DNA from: Streptomyces sp. NBC_00247
Lineage (GTDB): Bacteria; Actinomycetota; Actinomycetes; Streptomycetales; Streptomycetaceae
Direction of reading: 5' to 3'
DNA length: 64,000 bases
NCBI RefSeq assembly: GCF_036188265.1
Contig: NZ_CP108093.1
Span: 2,865,001 to 2,929,000 of the forward strand
The notes beneath the pieces are model-generated. The model searched no databases and had not been told where the DNA came from. It worked only from the letters and a program-made list of their open reading frames with translations. The translations under genes and the position numbers were made by a program. Numbering within the stretch: the stretch's first letter is position 1; each line of letters starts with the position of its first letter. Positions 26,701-36,029 of this stretch are shown piece after piece.

Positions 26701-27007
26701 GCACGTCACGGCAGTTGAGCTTTCGCACGCCGTCAGCGAGCCCTGGCCGGGTGACGGAGAGCCGCTGCCTCAGCTGTCCGCGCTCTCCCTCGTAGTCGGC
26801 CGGGGATCCAACGCCGGGCTGCGCCCGCTCCGCGACCTGTTCCCGTCCCTGCGCCGCCTCACTCTGCGCGGCCGGCCAGGCACCACGATCGACGTGACCC
26901 CTCTGTACGGACAGCCGGACCTGCACATCGAGGTGCTCCTGGGCGGAGGCGAACTCGTCGGGTCCGAGCGCCTGGAAAGCACCCGGCTGACCGTGGCAGC
27001 GCTCTGA
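23714..27007 (+). CDS. Trypsin-like protease–NACHT NTPase–leucine-rich repeat protein
   Basis: The 1097-residue protein starts at GTG 23714. Residues 1-200 form a trypsin-like protease with an apparently intact triad: His38 in LTCAHVLGG, Asp69 in KQDAALL and Ser159 in GLSGGPVF. A linker leads to a NACHT STAND NTPase: Walker A GDAGAGKTT at 304-312, Walker B LLLVDGLDE at 385-393, then the winged-helix part ending in FAHRTFQDYLAAAEF. The C-terminal third has helical repeats, then leucine-rich repeats from about residue 860 (LAPLKGWPALRQLIL, SGLPSLPRLRELALH, NLSAWSSLRTLRLRK). The layout is effector, switch and sensor, as in NLR-like immune proteins. It is probably kept off until the repeats bind a trigger. 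Confidence 0.93.
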   Translation: MSARPRPVRPTDRTVVVRSARQGSGVLLTDRLVLTCAHVLGGEASASVSHPDLPEAVTGHVLWVGAKQDAALLLADGPLLPVPPVRLGVLASAQSLPGCEITGFPEIQRYGDERHLEADQYTATVLPMAGLLRHLLVCELDGPPPATDEDGQALLSGLSGGPVFAGAVLIGLARQIPPRRDGRRVECVSLRPLLESAGFRQAYEQATGSEPRTEQVHGTYPADLPYEEEYTLALGAAYRKTRIFGLDELGRRDSEWDLDTAYLSLEAETGGRWTSREVRLPAARTAPRRIDELLTDRPRVLLRGDAGAGKTTLLWWLAAHASAGTLPDRLGSLNGLVPFVVPLRTVRARSEELPTPAALPVAARLAVDTAPDGWAGRVLESGRGLLLVDGLDEVPPGEREEAYAWLSRLVARYPETRCVATVRPLAVEPDWLAAEGFEELRLLPLRDEDIQAFVAAWHKAARLDDGDHQRLHELERDLARQFRANRTLSDLARTPLLCAVICALHRRQEGFLPTTRWKLYRSALGMLLGNRDQRRGITGPEGITMEVEEQMLLLQRIAIWLVREGQTEFSRDQALHQLDRALAGMERVRRQGTADAILTHLLNRSGLLQERADDSYQFAHRTFQDYLAAAEFVESDQINELLRAAHDESWADVIALASGHCGRSQLSTLVNGLLDQAESYDEDAPGAWGVAAVRVLAALCAQQATWLGDGTRERIRAALTELFPPRSLEMADLLGSLGTDALAHLPDPSALPDDPADRRFIVWLLGAVGGREALAYARAWVADAPASASELSTEWPNFPTEEFARDVLAGGYLDGAHLSVGSRAELLALPHLGPAGPALALTLDGPFEEGDLRQGLRQIRPESLTFLRNPLLTDLSVLQDRRQSLRLTVDGCPGVTDLAPLKGWPALRQLILRTDGLPMDRLAALREVPWLRELDVASDADRLSGLPSLPRLRELALHVSGAVELDNLSAWSSLRTLRLRKVSSLESLVAALRTAPHVTAVELSHAVSEPWPGDGEPLPQLSALSLVVGRGSNAGLRPLRDLFPSLRRLTLRGRPGTTIDVTPLYGQPDLHIEVLLGGGELVGSERLESTRLTVAAL

Positions 27008-27040
27008 CCGCCGGACGCCCCCTCCCCGCACACGAAGAAA

Positions 27041-27070
27041 CTGCCCCGGACCGATACCGGTCCGGGGCAG
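27041..27070. terminator. 12-bp bidirectional terminator between the NACHT gene and clpC
   Basis: CTGCCCCGGACC (27041-27052) pairs perfectly with GGTCCGGGGCAG (27059-27070) around GATACC. It separates the accessory gene from convergent clpC. Confidence 0.85.
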
Positions 27071-27095
27071 CCCCTTCACTCACGTACGCCTGGTA

Positions 27096-29627
<2,532 letters not shown>

Positions 29628-29688
29628 CGTTAATCGCTCCTCAGAGCGGTCAGGCAGTTAGGGGTCGGTCCCCTCCCTGTCCTTCCGC

Positions 29689-29708
29689 AGCTTAGTCCCG
29701 CAAGCGGG
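29689..29708 (-). promoter_or_regulatory. Candidate clpC promoter with inverted repeat
   Basis: On the minus strand TAAGCT (29694-29689) could be a -10 box. Immediately upstream lies the inverted repeat CCCGC-TT-GCGGG (29708-29697), in the -35/-10 spacer. Its place fits an operator for a stress regulator such as ClgR, but I cannot match a consensus with certainty. The rest of the 519-bp gap (to 30146) shows no convincing gene. Confidence 0.35.
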
Positions 29709-30146
29709 GACCGCTCATTCCAACTGCCGACCGGATCACCCCCGCAGCAGCGAGGAAACCTTGCCGATCAGCCGACACCTGCTCCAACCCGATGGTGCGA
29801 GACGATGTTCCCGCAGGCCAGGCAGATACCCCTGTCAGCACTACGCCGGTGGCGAACGCAAGACGCCCCGGTTCGTGTGTCGCCCCTTCCCACCAGTCAT
29901 GTCTTACCCGCAATTACAGACAGTCCATGCGGCGCGCGCCCGTTCCCTCCGCTACGGGCGAACAACCGCGTGGCGCCCGACGCTCCCCCGCACGCCCTTG
30001 ACCGGAACCCCCCGTAACAGCCCGCGCACGTGGGGTGACGGCCGTTGCGCCCGCGGCGCAGCGGCCCGGGGCTCACGAAACCCCTCACGAGCCGTCTCGC
30101 GCCACACCTGGCGTAACCCGGAAGGCGGTCCGGAGGTTCCTCGCAC

Positions 30147-30896
30147 ATGAGCCCCATCGTCCCGTCACCTCGCGCCCCGCGGTCGGCCGACACGTCGGCA
30201 CTGGTCCCGCCGGGTCGTGGCCGCCCCCCGGACGCGGGTACGCGCCCGGGCGGCGGCCACGCCGGAAGCGTGGAGAACACGTGTGGCGCGGAGCACCTGG
30301 AGCGCGCGGGGACCGGCCCGTGCCGGGAGCCCGAGGGCGCCGAGGACCCCGCGGTGGCCTTGGAGCGGTGGTACGAGGACGGGCTCGGCTGGGCGACCGA
30401 CCGGGGCCGCCCGCTGGCGTTGCTGACCGGCGTCCGGTTCGACGTGCTGGACCTGCCCGCCGCGGCGGGTCGCGCGGTGCTGCGCCGTTTCGGACGTACC
30501 GGTCCCGTGGCGGTGGCGCGGGGGCGGATGCGGCTGCTCGTGGCGGCCGGGAGCGCGGAGGAACTGCCCGCACTGCTGGACTGGCTGGAGTGGGGCGGTA
30601 TCGCGCTGGATCTCGTGGGCATCGGGACCGGTGGCAGGATCACCGCACCGGCACCGCACCGGTTGTCGCACCGCTGCCCGCCGGGGGCCGCGCTCTGGCT
30701 GCGGCCCCCCGAGCCGCCGCGGGGTCCGGATTCCTTTCCGGCCCTCGCGGGTTTCGGGAGCAGGGGTGGGGATGCTCCCGATCTCGTACGGCTGGTGGAT
30801 ATGGCGGCGACGGAATGCCACCGGGTCCGTTTGCGGCGTTCCCGGGTGCGTCCGACGGCCGGCCGGCCGTCGAGTCAGCCGTTGGCCGCCTCGTAA
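30147..30896 (+). CDS. Prim-pol-like (bifunctional primase/polymerase N-terminal type) protein
   Basis: The 249-residue protein has a Pro/Gly-rich first 65 residues. A domain follows whose motif order resembles the N-terminal prim-pol domain of actinomycete plasmid and phage-like primases: TGVRFDVLDLPAAAG, GPVAVARGRMRLLVAAGSAEELP, GRITAPAPHR and ALWLRPPEPP. The usual helicase part is missing. The acidic metal site is not fully clear (Asp in RFDVLD), so it may bind nucleic acid without catalysing. It resembles the protein found between clpC and lsr2 in other Streptomyces. GGAGG lies ten bases before the ATG. It converges on lsr2, overlapping its last 22 bases. Confidence 0.6.
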   Translation: MSPIVPSPRAPRSADTSALVPPGRGRPPDAGTRPGGGHAGSVENTCGAEHLERAGTGPCREPEGAEDPAVALERWYEDGLGWATDRGRPLALLTGVRFDVLDLPAAAGRAVLRRFGRTGPVAVARGRMRLLVAAGSAEELPALLDWLEWGGIALDLVGIGTGGRITAPAPHRLSHRCPPGAALWLRPPEPPRGPDSFPALAGFGSRGGDAPDLVRLVDMAATECHRVRLRRSRVRPTAGRPSSQPLAAS

Positions 30897-31216
30897 GCCT
30901 CGCGGACACCGGCGGGAACGCGACCGCGGTCGTTCACGTCGTGGCCGTTCTCGCGGGCCCACTTCCGGATCTCGGCGGTGTCCTTGTTGCCACCCGTACC
31001 GGCACCGAGCGCACGGCCCTTGCGGCCCGTGGCGGCGCGGCCGCCGGTGCGGCGTCCGCTCTTGGTGTACGGCTCGAGAAGACCACGGAGCTTGTCCGCA
31101 TTGGCCGTCGTGAGGTCGATCTCGTAGGTCTTGCCGTCCAGCGCGAACGTGACGGTCTCGTTCGCCTCGCCGCCGTCGAGGTCGTCAACAAGAAGGACCT
31201 GAACCTTCTGCGCCAC
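30875..31216 (-). CDS. lsr2: Lsr2 family nucleoid-associated protein
   Basis: The 113-residue protein is the actinobacterial H-NS-like silencer of AT-rich DNA. The N-terminal dimerisation domain reads QKVQVLLVDDLDGGEANETVTFALDG. The C-terminal domain has the AT-hook-like minor-groove motif in GHDVNDRGRVP (RGR core) within the Lsr2 fold EIRKWARENGHDV. Translation is taken from GTG 31216, which has AAAGGA upstream; a longer frame adds five residues. Its own upstream region (31217-31360) is locally A-rich, so autoregulation is plausible. The stop overlaps the convergent prim-pol-like gene. Confidence 0.96.
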   Translation of the reverse strand: MAQKVQVLLVDDLDGGEANETVTFALDGKTYEIDLTTANADKLRGLLEPYTKSGRRTGGRAATGRKGRALGAGTGGNKDTAEIRKWARENGHDVNDRGRVPAGVREAYEAANG

Positions 31217-31360
31217 GAGATATCCTTTCATCGAAAATGGAGTACGCGGAAAGGAAACCGCTTTTCCCGGGAAAACACAAACCCCAGGGAGAGGTTCGGG
31301 GCCCGGGGAACACGGGAAACGGGCGCGTATCGGACATAGGGATCAGGGAAGTTCTACCGA

Positions 31361-31930
31361 TCAGAGGTGCAGAAGCATCCGGCTGTTGCCCAAGGTGTTC
31401 GGCTTCACTCGTTCGAGACCGAGGAACTCGGCGACACCCTCGTCATAGGAACGCAGCAGCTCGCTGTAGACATCCATGTCGACAGGCGTCTCGCCGATCT
31501 CCACGAACCCGTGCTTCGCGAAGAAGTCGACTTCGAAGGTCAGGCAGAAAACCCGGCGGACACCGAGCCAGCGCGCGGTATGCAACAGCTTGTCGAGTAC
31601 CTGGTGGCCCACTCCGGTGCCCTTGACCCGGTGATCGACGGCGAGAGTTCGCACTTCGGCGAGGTCCTCCCACATCACATGGAGTGCGCCGCATCCGACG
31701 ACCCTGGCGTCCTGGTCGCGTTCCGCGACCCAGAACTCCTGGATGTCCTCGTAAAGGGTGACCGTCGCTTTGTCCAGGAGGATGCCGTCGGTCACGTAGC
31801 CGTCCAGCAGCCGACGGACCTCGCCCACATCGCTGGTCCTGGCACGGCGGACGGTGATGGCGGGCTTTTCGACCGCCGAGTCGGTTTCGCCTTCGGTTTC
31901 CGACTGGCTTTGCGTCAGGTCTGCAGACAT
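31361..31930 (-). CDS. GNAT N-acetyltransferase, short ArgA-type amino-acid N-acetyltransferase
   Basis: The 189-residue protein has an acidic Ser/Glu/Thr-rich first 25 residues and then a GNAT fold: ITVRRARTSDVGEVRRLL, the acetyl-CoA strand LAEVRTLAVDHRVKGTGVGHQVLDKLL with its Q/RxxGxG/A-like loop, and FCLTFEVDFFAKHGFVEIG. This order matches the actinobacterial stand-alone N-acetylglutamate synthase, which acetylates L-glutamate for arginine synthesis. It has no adjacent arg genes. It lies between lsr2 and the BlaI-type regulator, nine bases downstream of the latter, so they may share a transcript. Confidence 0.82.
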   Translation of the reverse strand: MSADLTQSQSETEGETDSAVEKPAITVRRARTSDVGEVRRLLDGYVTDGILLDKATVTLYEDIQEFWVAERDQDARVVGCGALHVMWEDLAEVRTLAVDHRVKGTGVGHQVLDKLLHTARWLGVRRVFCLTFEVDFFAKHGFVEIGETPVDMDVYSELLRSYDEGVAEFLGLERVKPNTLGNSRMLLHL

Positions 31931-31939
31931 GGCCCGACG

Positions 31940-32467
31940 CTATCGTCCGCCGCCCTCCGCCGTGTCATCGACCGGAACATCGGCGTGAACGTCCGCCGGA
32001 CCGTCGGTCGCGGTCTCTGCGCCGGGGCCTTCCGCGGTGTCCGCCGTGCCGCCACCGGCGGCCGCCGCGGCCCCGGGATCGGTCGGCAGTGCCGCCACGC
32101 CACCCGGACCTGGGGAAATGATCCGCACGGCGTCATTGAGGGCTTCCCGCTGTTCCGCGGACATCATGCCGAAGAAGGCGACCAGTGCGGCGGCCGGGTT
32201 GTCGCTCCGCGACCAGGCTTCGTTCATCAGTGCGGCCGAGTACGCGGCACGCGTGGAGACCGCCGTATATCGATAGGCACGGCCGTCGACTTCTCTGCGG
32301 ACCCACCCCTTCTGGTGAAGGTTGTCCATAACCGTCATGACGGTGGTGTAAGCGATCGAGCGTTCCCGCTGAAGGTCTTCCAGCACTTCTCGCACGGTGA
32401 CGGGTCGGTTCCATTGCCAGACGCGCGTCATCACGGCGTCTTCCAGCTCTCCCAATTGGCGGGGCAC
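31940..32467 (-). CDS. BlaI/MecI/CopY-family transcriptional regulator
   Basis: The 175-residue repressor has the winged-helix domain of the family: LGELEDAVMTRVWQWNRPVTVREVLEDL, then YTTVMTVMDNLHQKGWVRREVDGRAYRY. The C-terminal 50 residues are Gly/Ala/Asp/Pro-rich and probably disordered. Classical members are cut by BlaR1-type proteases, but no such gene is next to it. The start is GTG 32467 with AAGGTG upstream. It precedes the GNAT gene by nine bases and may form a short operon with it. Confidence 0.92.
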   Translation of the reverse strand: MPRQLGELEDAVMTRVWQWNRPVTVREVLEDLQRERSIAYTTVMTVMDNLHQKGWVRREVDGRAYRYTAVSTRAAYSAALMNEAWSRSDNPAAALVAFFGMMSAEQREALNDAVRIISPGPGGVAALPTDPGAAAAAGGGTADTAEGPGAETATDGPADVHADVPVDDTAEGGGR

Positions 32468-32580
32468 ACGGTCACCTTAATGCCAGATGCCCGAAATGCG
32501 TAGTTATTTTCTCCGGAGCCCCCGAGCGAGACCCGAGCCCTCCGAGAAGGGAAGAGAACCCGGGGACCCGGAAGGTACGG

Positions 32581-32619
32581 AAAAAAGAGCGCGGGGCCCG
32601 ATGCGGGCCGTGCGCTCTT
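32581..32619 (-). terminator. Intrinsic terminator with U-run on the minus strand
   Basis: Arms AAGAGCGC (32585-32592) and GCGCTCTT (32612-32619) pair, with inner GGCCCG/CGGGCC (32595-32600 / 32604-32609). On the minus strand the hairpin is followed by TTTTTT (32586-32581), a classical form that is rare in this genome. The nearest upstream minus-strand gene ends about 440 bp away at 33058; the stretch 32620-33057 shows no gene. Confidence 0.75.
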
Positions 32620-33057
32620 CGGGGTGCGCCGGGTAGTGCGGGTGCCATGGGGGGCGCGAATTAAGCGCCGCGCGCCGGCAGTGGGCGCCGATAACCGTCC
32701 GGGTGGTCGGTTGTTCCGGTTGTGCGTGCCGGCCGTACGGGCGGAAGAACCGAAGACGGCCGGACTCCACAACCGCCTCGGGCGCCGGAGAATCCGGCGC
32801 GGGGCACCCGGACACGGCGGAAATCAGGAGCGGGACACCCGGACGGGAGTGGATACAGTCACCGGCATGGGCCGGAATGGGGGCCTCGCACCTAAAGCGC
32901 GCACCGACGGCGCATACGCACGCCGGGAAGGCGGGTAGCGACGTCGCGCGCGGGCGCCGGCTCAGGCCGTCGGCAGCGCGAAACCGGCACCGGAACCGGT
33001 ACCGGAATGCGTCGCCCGGACAGCCCGGACGTCCCGGGCAAGGCGCGGATCAGGCGT

Positions 33058-33237
33058 TCAGGCGCTTTCGGCGGCCGGGGTCTGGCGCGCGGCCTCGGCA
33101 CGGGCGAGGGCGGCGTCCACGGCCGCGTCCTCCTTGCCCTTGTTCGGCCCACCCTGGCTTTTCACCATCGTCACCACGAGACCGATGAAGAATGCGGCCA
33201 TCACGACGGGCGGAACAAGCGCGGCTACGTAGTCCAT
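33058..33237 (-). CDS. Small single-pass membrane protein (59 aa)
   Basis: The ATG at 33237 opens a 59-residue frame: MDYVAALVPPVVMAAF, a hydrophobic helix through about residue 25, then MVKSQGGPNKGKEDAAV and an Ala/Glu/Arg-rich helical tail ending PAAESA. One N-terminal transmembrane helix with a charged cytoplasmic tail is predicted. It has good third-position GC bias for its size. No function can be assigned. It lies between the terminator at 32.6 kb and the protein at 33333. Confidence 0.65.
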   Translation of the reverse strand: MDYVAALVPPVVMAAFFIGLVVTMVKSQGGPNKGKEDAAVDAALARAEAARQTPAAESA

Positions 33238-33332
33238 GACGTCCAGAGTAGCGAGGCCGGTACGGCGGTCCGAGGCACCCTCCCCGGCGGGTCGGGCCGG
33301 ACCGCCGTACGCGCGCAGAACGGACGGGCGGC

Positions 33333-33914
33333 TCAGCCCGCCGCGCGTTGCTCCTCGGGCGGCGGCGCCGGGCGGCGGCGCGGCGGGAAGACCTCGGACG
33401 GCTTGGGCATCGGGCGGTCGCCCGGCGCCTGCGGCCTGGACGGTGCGGCCGGACCCGCCGGGCGCTGGGGCTCCGCCGCCGCGCGGCCGCCCGGCAGGGC
33501 CAGCAGCCGGCTGCGGGGGCCCGGGGCGGCGAGGACCGCGGTACGGCCCGCCAGGCGGGCCCGTACCGAGCCTTCGGCGAGCACCTGGCAGCGCTCCAGG
33601 AGCGCTGCCGCGACCGGTCTGCCGCGCAGCGCCCGCAGGGCCGCGAGATCGTCCGGCCGGGGGTCGTAACCGGCGGCCAGAGCGTCCTGGAGGAGCTCCA
33701 GGTAGCCGCTGACGGAGCCGGGCAGGGCGGCACGGTAGCGGGCGAGGTCGGCCAGCAGGAACGCGCGGAGCCGGCCCGCCTCACCGACCGCGTCGTCCAC
33801 CGCTCCCGCGAGCCGCAGGCAGTCCTGGACATCCTCGTCGGGCAAGGGCATGGGGTGGAGGGCAACGGCGAGAGCGCGTCGGAGTACCCGCAGCTCGTCC
33901 GCACCGAACGCCAT
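33333..33914 (-). CDS. Conserved actinomycete hypothetical protein
   Basis: The 193-residue protein has a helical first part (FGADELRVLRRALAVALHP … DCLRLAGAVDDAVGEAGRLRAFLLADLARYRAALPGSVSGYLELLQDAL), then AALLERCQVLAEGSVRARLAG, and a disordered Pro/Arg-rich tail. The pattern is typical of a cytosolic all-helical actinomycete family of unknown role. ATG 33914 has GAGG close upstream and is preferred; an ATG at 33944 is an alternative. It is upstream of the 59-residue protein gene in the same direction. Confidence 0.7.
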   Translation of the reverse strand: MAFGADELRVLRRALAVALHPMPLPDEDVQDCLRLAGAVDDAVGEAGRLRAFLLADLARYRAALPGSVSGYLELLQDALAAGYDPRPDDLAALRALRGRPVAAALLERCQVLAEGSVRARLAGRTAVLAAPGPRSRLLALPGGRAAAEPQRPAGPAAPSRPQAPGDRPMPKPSEVFPPRRRPAPPPEEQRAAG

Positions 33915-34084
33915 GCCGCCTCGTGATCCGTAGGGCGTGGGCATGGCGCGACAGTACGTGCTAAAGGGACAAAATCCTCTTAACTGGTCACATGTGGCGC
34001 GGCGCGTTCCGGTGCGGCCGGGCCGCTGTGCTGAGGCGTCGTCGCAGGTGCGCCAGGGTGCACGGCCGCGACGACGCCGCACGG

Positions 34085-34882
34085 CTACATCCGCGAGACG
34101 TTCCGCTCGTAGACCAGGCGGAGCCCGATGAGGGTCAGCCAGGGCTCGTGTTCGTCGATGACGGAGGCCTCGCCCAACACCATTGGCGCAAGGCCCCCGG
34201 TCGCGATGACGGTCACGTCGTCGGGGTCGTCCGCCAGCTCGCGCTTCATCCGCGCGACCACGCCGTCGACCTGGCCCGCGAAGCCGTACACGATGCCCGC
34301 CTGCATGGCCTCGACGGTGTTCTTCCCGATGACGCTGCGCGGGCGGGCCAGCTCGATCTTGCGGAGCTGGGCACCCTTCACGCCGAGCGCCTCGACCGAG
34401 ATCTCGATGCCCGGGGCGATGACGCCGCCGGTGTACTCGCCGCGTGCGGAGACCGCGTCGAAGGTGGTGGCGGTACCGAAGTCGACGACGATCGCCGGAC
34501 CTCCGTACAGCTCGACCGCCGCGACCGCGTTGATGATGCGGTCGGCGCCGACCTCCTTGGGGTTGTCCATCAGGATCGGAACGCCGGTCTTGATGCCGGG
34601 CTCCACGAGGACGGCGGGCACGTCGCCGTAGTAGCGGCGGGTCACCTCGCGCAGCTCGTGCAGGACGGCGGGGACCGTGGAGCAGATCGCGATGCCCTCG
34701 ATGCCGTCGCCCAGCTCCACGCCGAGCAGCGGGTGCATGCCCATCAGCCCCTGGAGAAGCACGGCCAGTTCGTCGGCGGTGCGGCGGGAGTCGGTGGAGA
34801 TCCGCCAGTGTTCGACGATCTCCTCGCCGTCGAAGAGACCGAGGACGGTGTGGGTGTTGCCGACGTCGATGGTGAGCAGCAT
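34085..34882 (-). CDS. coaX: Type III pantothenate kinase
   Basis: The 265-residue kinase phosphorylates pantothenate in the first step of CoA synthesis. CoaX features are present: LLTIDVGNTHTVLGLFDG (phosphate loop), the central motif NPKEVGADRIINAVAA, IVVDFGTATTFDAVS and GGVIAPGIEIS. The ATG shares a base with the stop of nadC (TGATG), so it is the last gene of the panC–nadB–nadC operon. Actinobacteria often have a type I kinase (CoaA) as well. Confidence 0.96.
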   Translation of the reverse strand: MLLTIDVGNTHTVLGLFDGEEIVEHWRISTDSRRTADELAVLLQGLMGMHPLLGVELGDGIEGIAICSTVPAVLHELREVTRRYYGDVPAVLVEPGIKTGVPILMDNPKEVGADRIINAVAAVELYGGPAIVVDFGTATTFDAVSARGEYTGGVIAPGIEISVEALGVKGAQLRKIELARPRSVIGKNTVEAMQAGIVYGFAGQVDGVVARMKRELADDPDDVTVIATGGLAPMVLGEASVIDEHEPWLTLIGLRLVYERNVSRM

Positions 34883-35928
34883 CAGGCGTCGGCCTCGCCG
34901 GTGGCGGGGACCTCGCGGAAGTCCAGGCCGATGTCGAGAATGGGCGAGGAGTGGGTGAGCGCGCCGACGGCGAGGTAGTCGACGCCCGCGTCGGCGTAGG
35001 CGCGGGCGGTGTCCAGGGTGAGCCGGCCGGAGGACTCCAGCACCGCGCGCCCGCCGACGAGCGCGACGGCCTCCTCGGTCTCGCCGGGGGTGAAGTTGTC
35101 CAGCAGGATCAGGTCGGCGCCGGCCTCCAGCACCTCGCGGACCTGCTGGAGGGTGTCGACCTCCACCTCGATGGCGAGCTCGGGGAACTCCTCGCGGACC
35201 CGCTTGAACGCCTCGGCGACGCCGCCGGCCGCGATCACGTGGTTGTCCTTCACGAGGGCCGCGTCGGAGAGCGACATCCGGTGGTTGACTCCGCCGCCGC
35301 AGCGGACCGCGTACTTCTCCAGCGCGCGCAGCCCCGGGGTGGTCTTGCGGGTGTCGCGGACCTGGGCCTTCGTCCCCTCCAGGACGTCGGCCCACGCGCG
35401 GGTGGCGGTGGCGATTCCGGAGAGGCGGCAGAGCAGGTTGAGGGCGCCGCGCTCGCCGGTGAGCAGGTCGCGGGTGCGGGTGGTGACCGTCAGCAGCTTC
35501 TGTCCGGCGACGACGCGCTCGCCGTCCTCGACGTGGCGCTCGACCTCGAAGTCCTCGGTGCAGACGATGGAGAGCACGGCCTCCGCGACGCGCAGGCCCG
35601 CGACGACACCGGCCTCGCGGGCGGTGAAGTCACCGGTGGCGACGGCGTCCTCGGGGACGGTCGCCACGGTGGTGACGTCCACCCCGCCGTCGAGGTCCTC
35701 CTCGATCGCGACGTGCGCCACGTCCTCCACCTGGACGGGGTCGAGTCCGGCCTCGGCCAGCAGCGCGGCGAGGGAGGGGTCGAGCCCGCACTCCAGGGCG
35801 TCCGGGTCGTAGTCGTCCGAGGCGCAGCCGCAGTCGTCGCCGCAGCCGCCCGCGGACGCTGCGGGGGCCCCGATGTGGATCAGCGGGACGTCCACCGGTG
35901 TCGGGCGGTTCTCTTCGGGCGTGCTCAC
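34882..35928 (-). CDS. nadC: Nicotinate-nucleotide pyrophosphorylase (quinolinate phosphoribosyltransferase)
   Basis: The 348-residue enzyme converts quinolinate and PRPP to nicotinate mononucleotide, CO2 and pyrophosphate in NAD synthesis. Motifs include GALNLLCRLSGIATATR, DTRKTTPGLRALEKYAVRCG, GGGVNHRMSLSD and LILLDNFTP. It is longer than a usual NadC (about 285) because of a 60-residue N-terminal extension with Cys29, Cys33, Cys35 and Cys47 (GGCGDDCGCASDD), a possible metal site not present in the classical enzyme. The GTG 35928 starts this extension. It sits about 100 bp downstream of nadB. Confidence 0.95.
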   Translation of the reverse strand: MSTPEENRPTPVDVPLIHIGAPAASAGGCGDDCGCASDDYDPDALECGLDPSLAALLAEAGLDPVQVEDVAHVAIEEDLDGGVDVTTVATVPEDAVATGDFTAREAGVVAGLRVAEAVLSIVCTEDFEVERHVEDGERVVAGQKLLTVTTRTRDLLTGERGALNLLCRLSGIATATRAWADVLEGTKAQVRDTRKTTPGLRALEKYAVRCGGGVNHRMSLSDAALVKDNHVIAAGGVAEAFKRVREEFPELAIEVEVDTLQQVREVLEAGADLILLDNFTPGETEEAVALVGGRAVLESSGRLTLDTARAYADAGVDYLAVGALTHSSPILDIGLDFREVPATGEADA

Positions 35929-36029
35929 GGTTGCGGCTCCTCGGTGGCGTCTGGCGGTGCGGTGGCGGTGATGGTGCGGGGATGCGGGTCGGGCTGGTGC
36001 GGTCGGGCCGTGCGGTCGCCCGGCCGGTC

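Noticed and set aside
29711..30146. Coding gene in the clpC/prim-pol-like gap
   Set aside because: The frames have no plausible composition, ribosome site or recognisable motif.
32620..33057. Coding gene between the BlaI-type regulator and the 59-residue gene
   Set aside because: Only Arg/Pro-rich frames without third-position bias; a non-coding RNA is more plausible.
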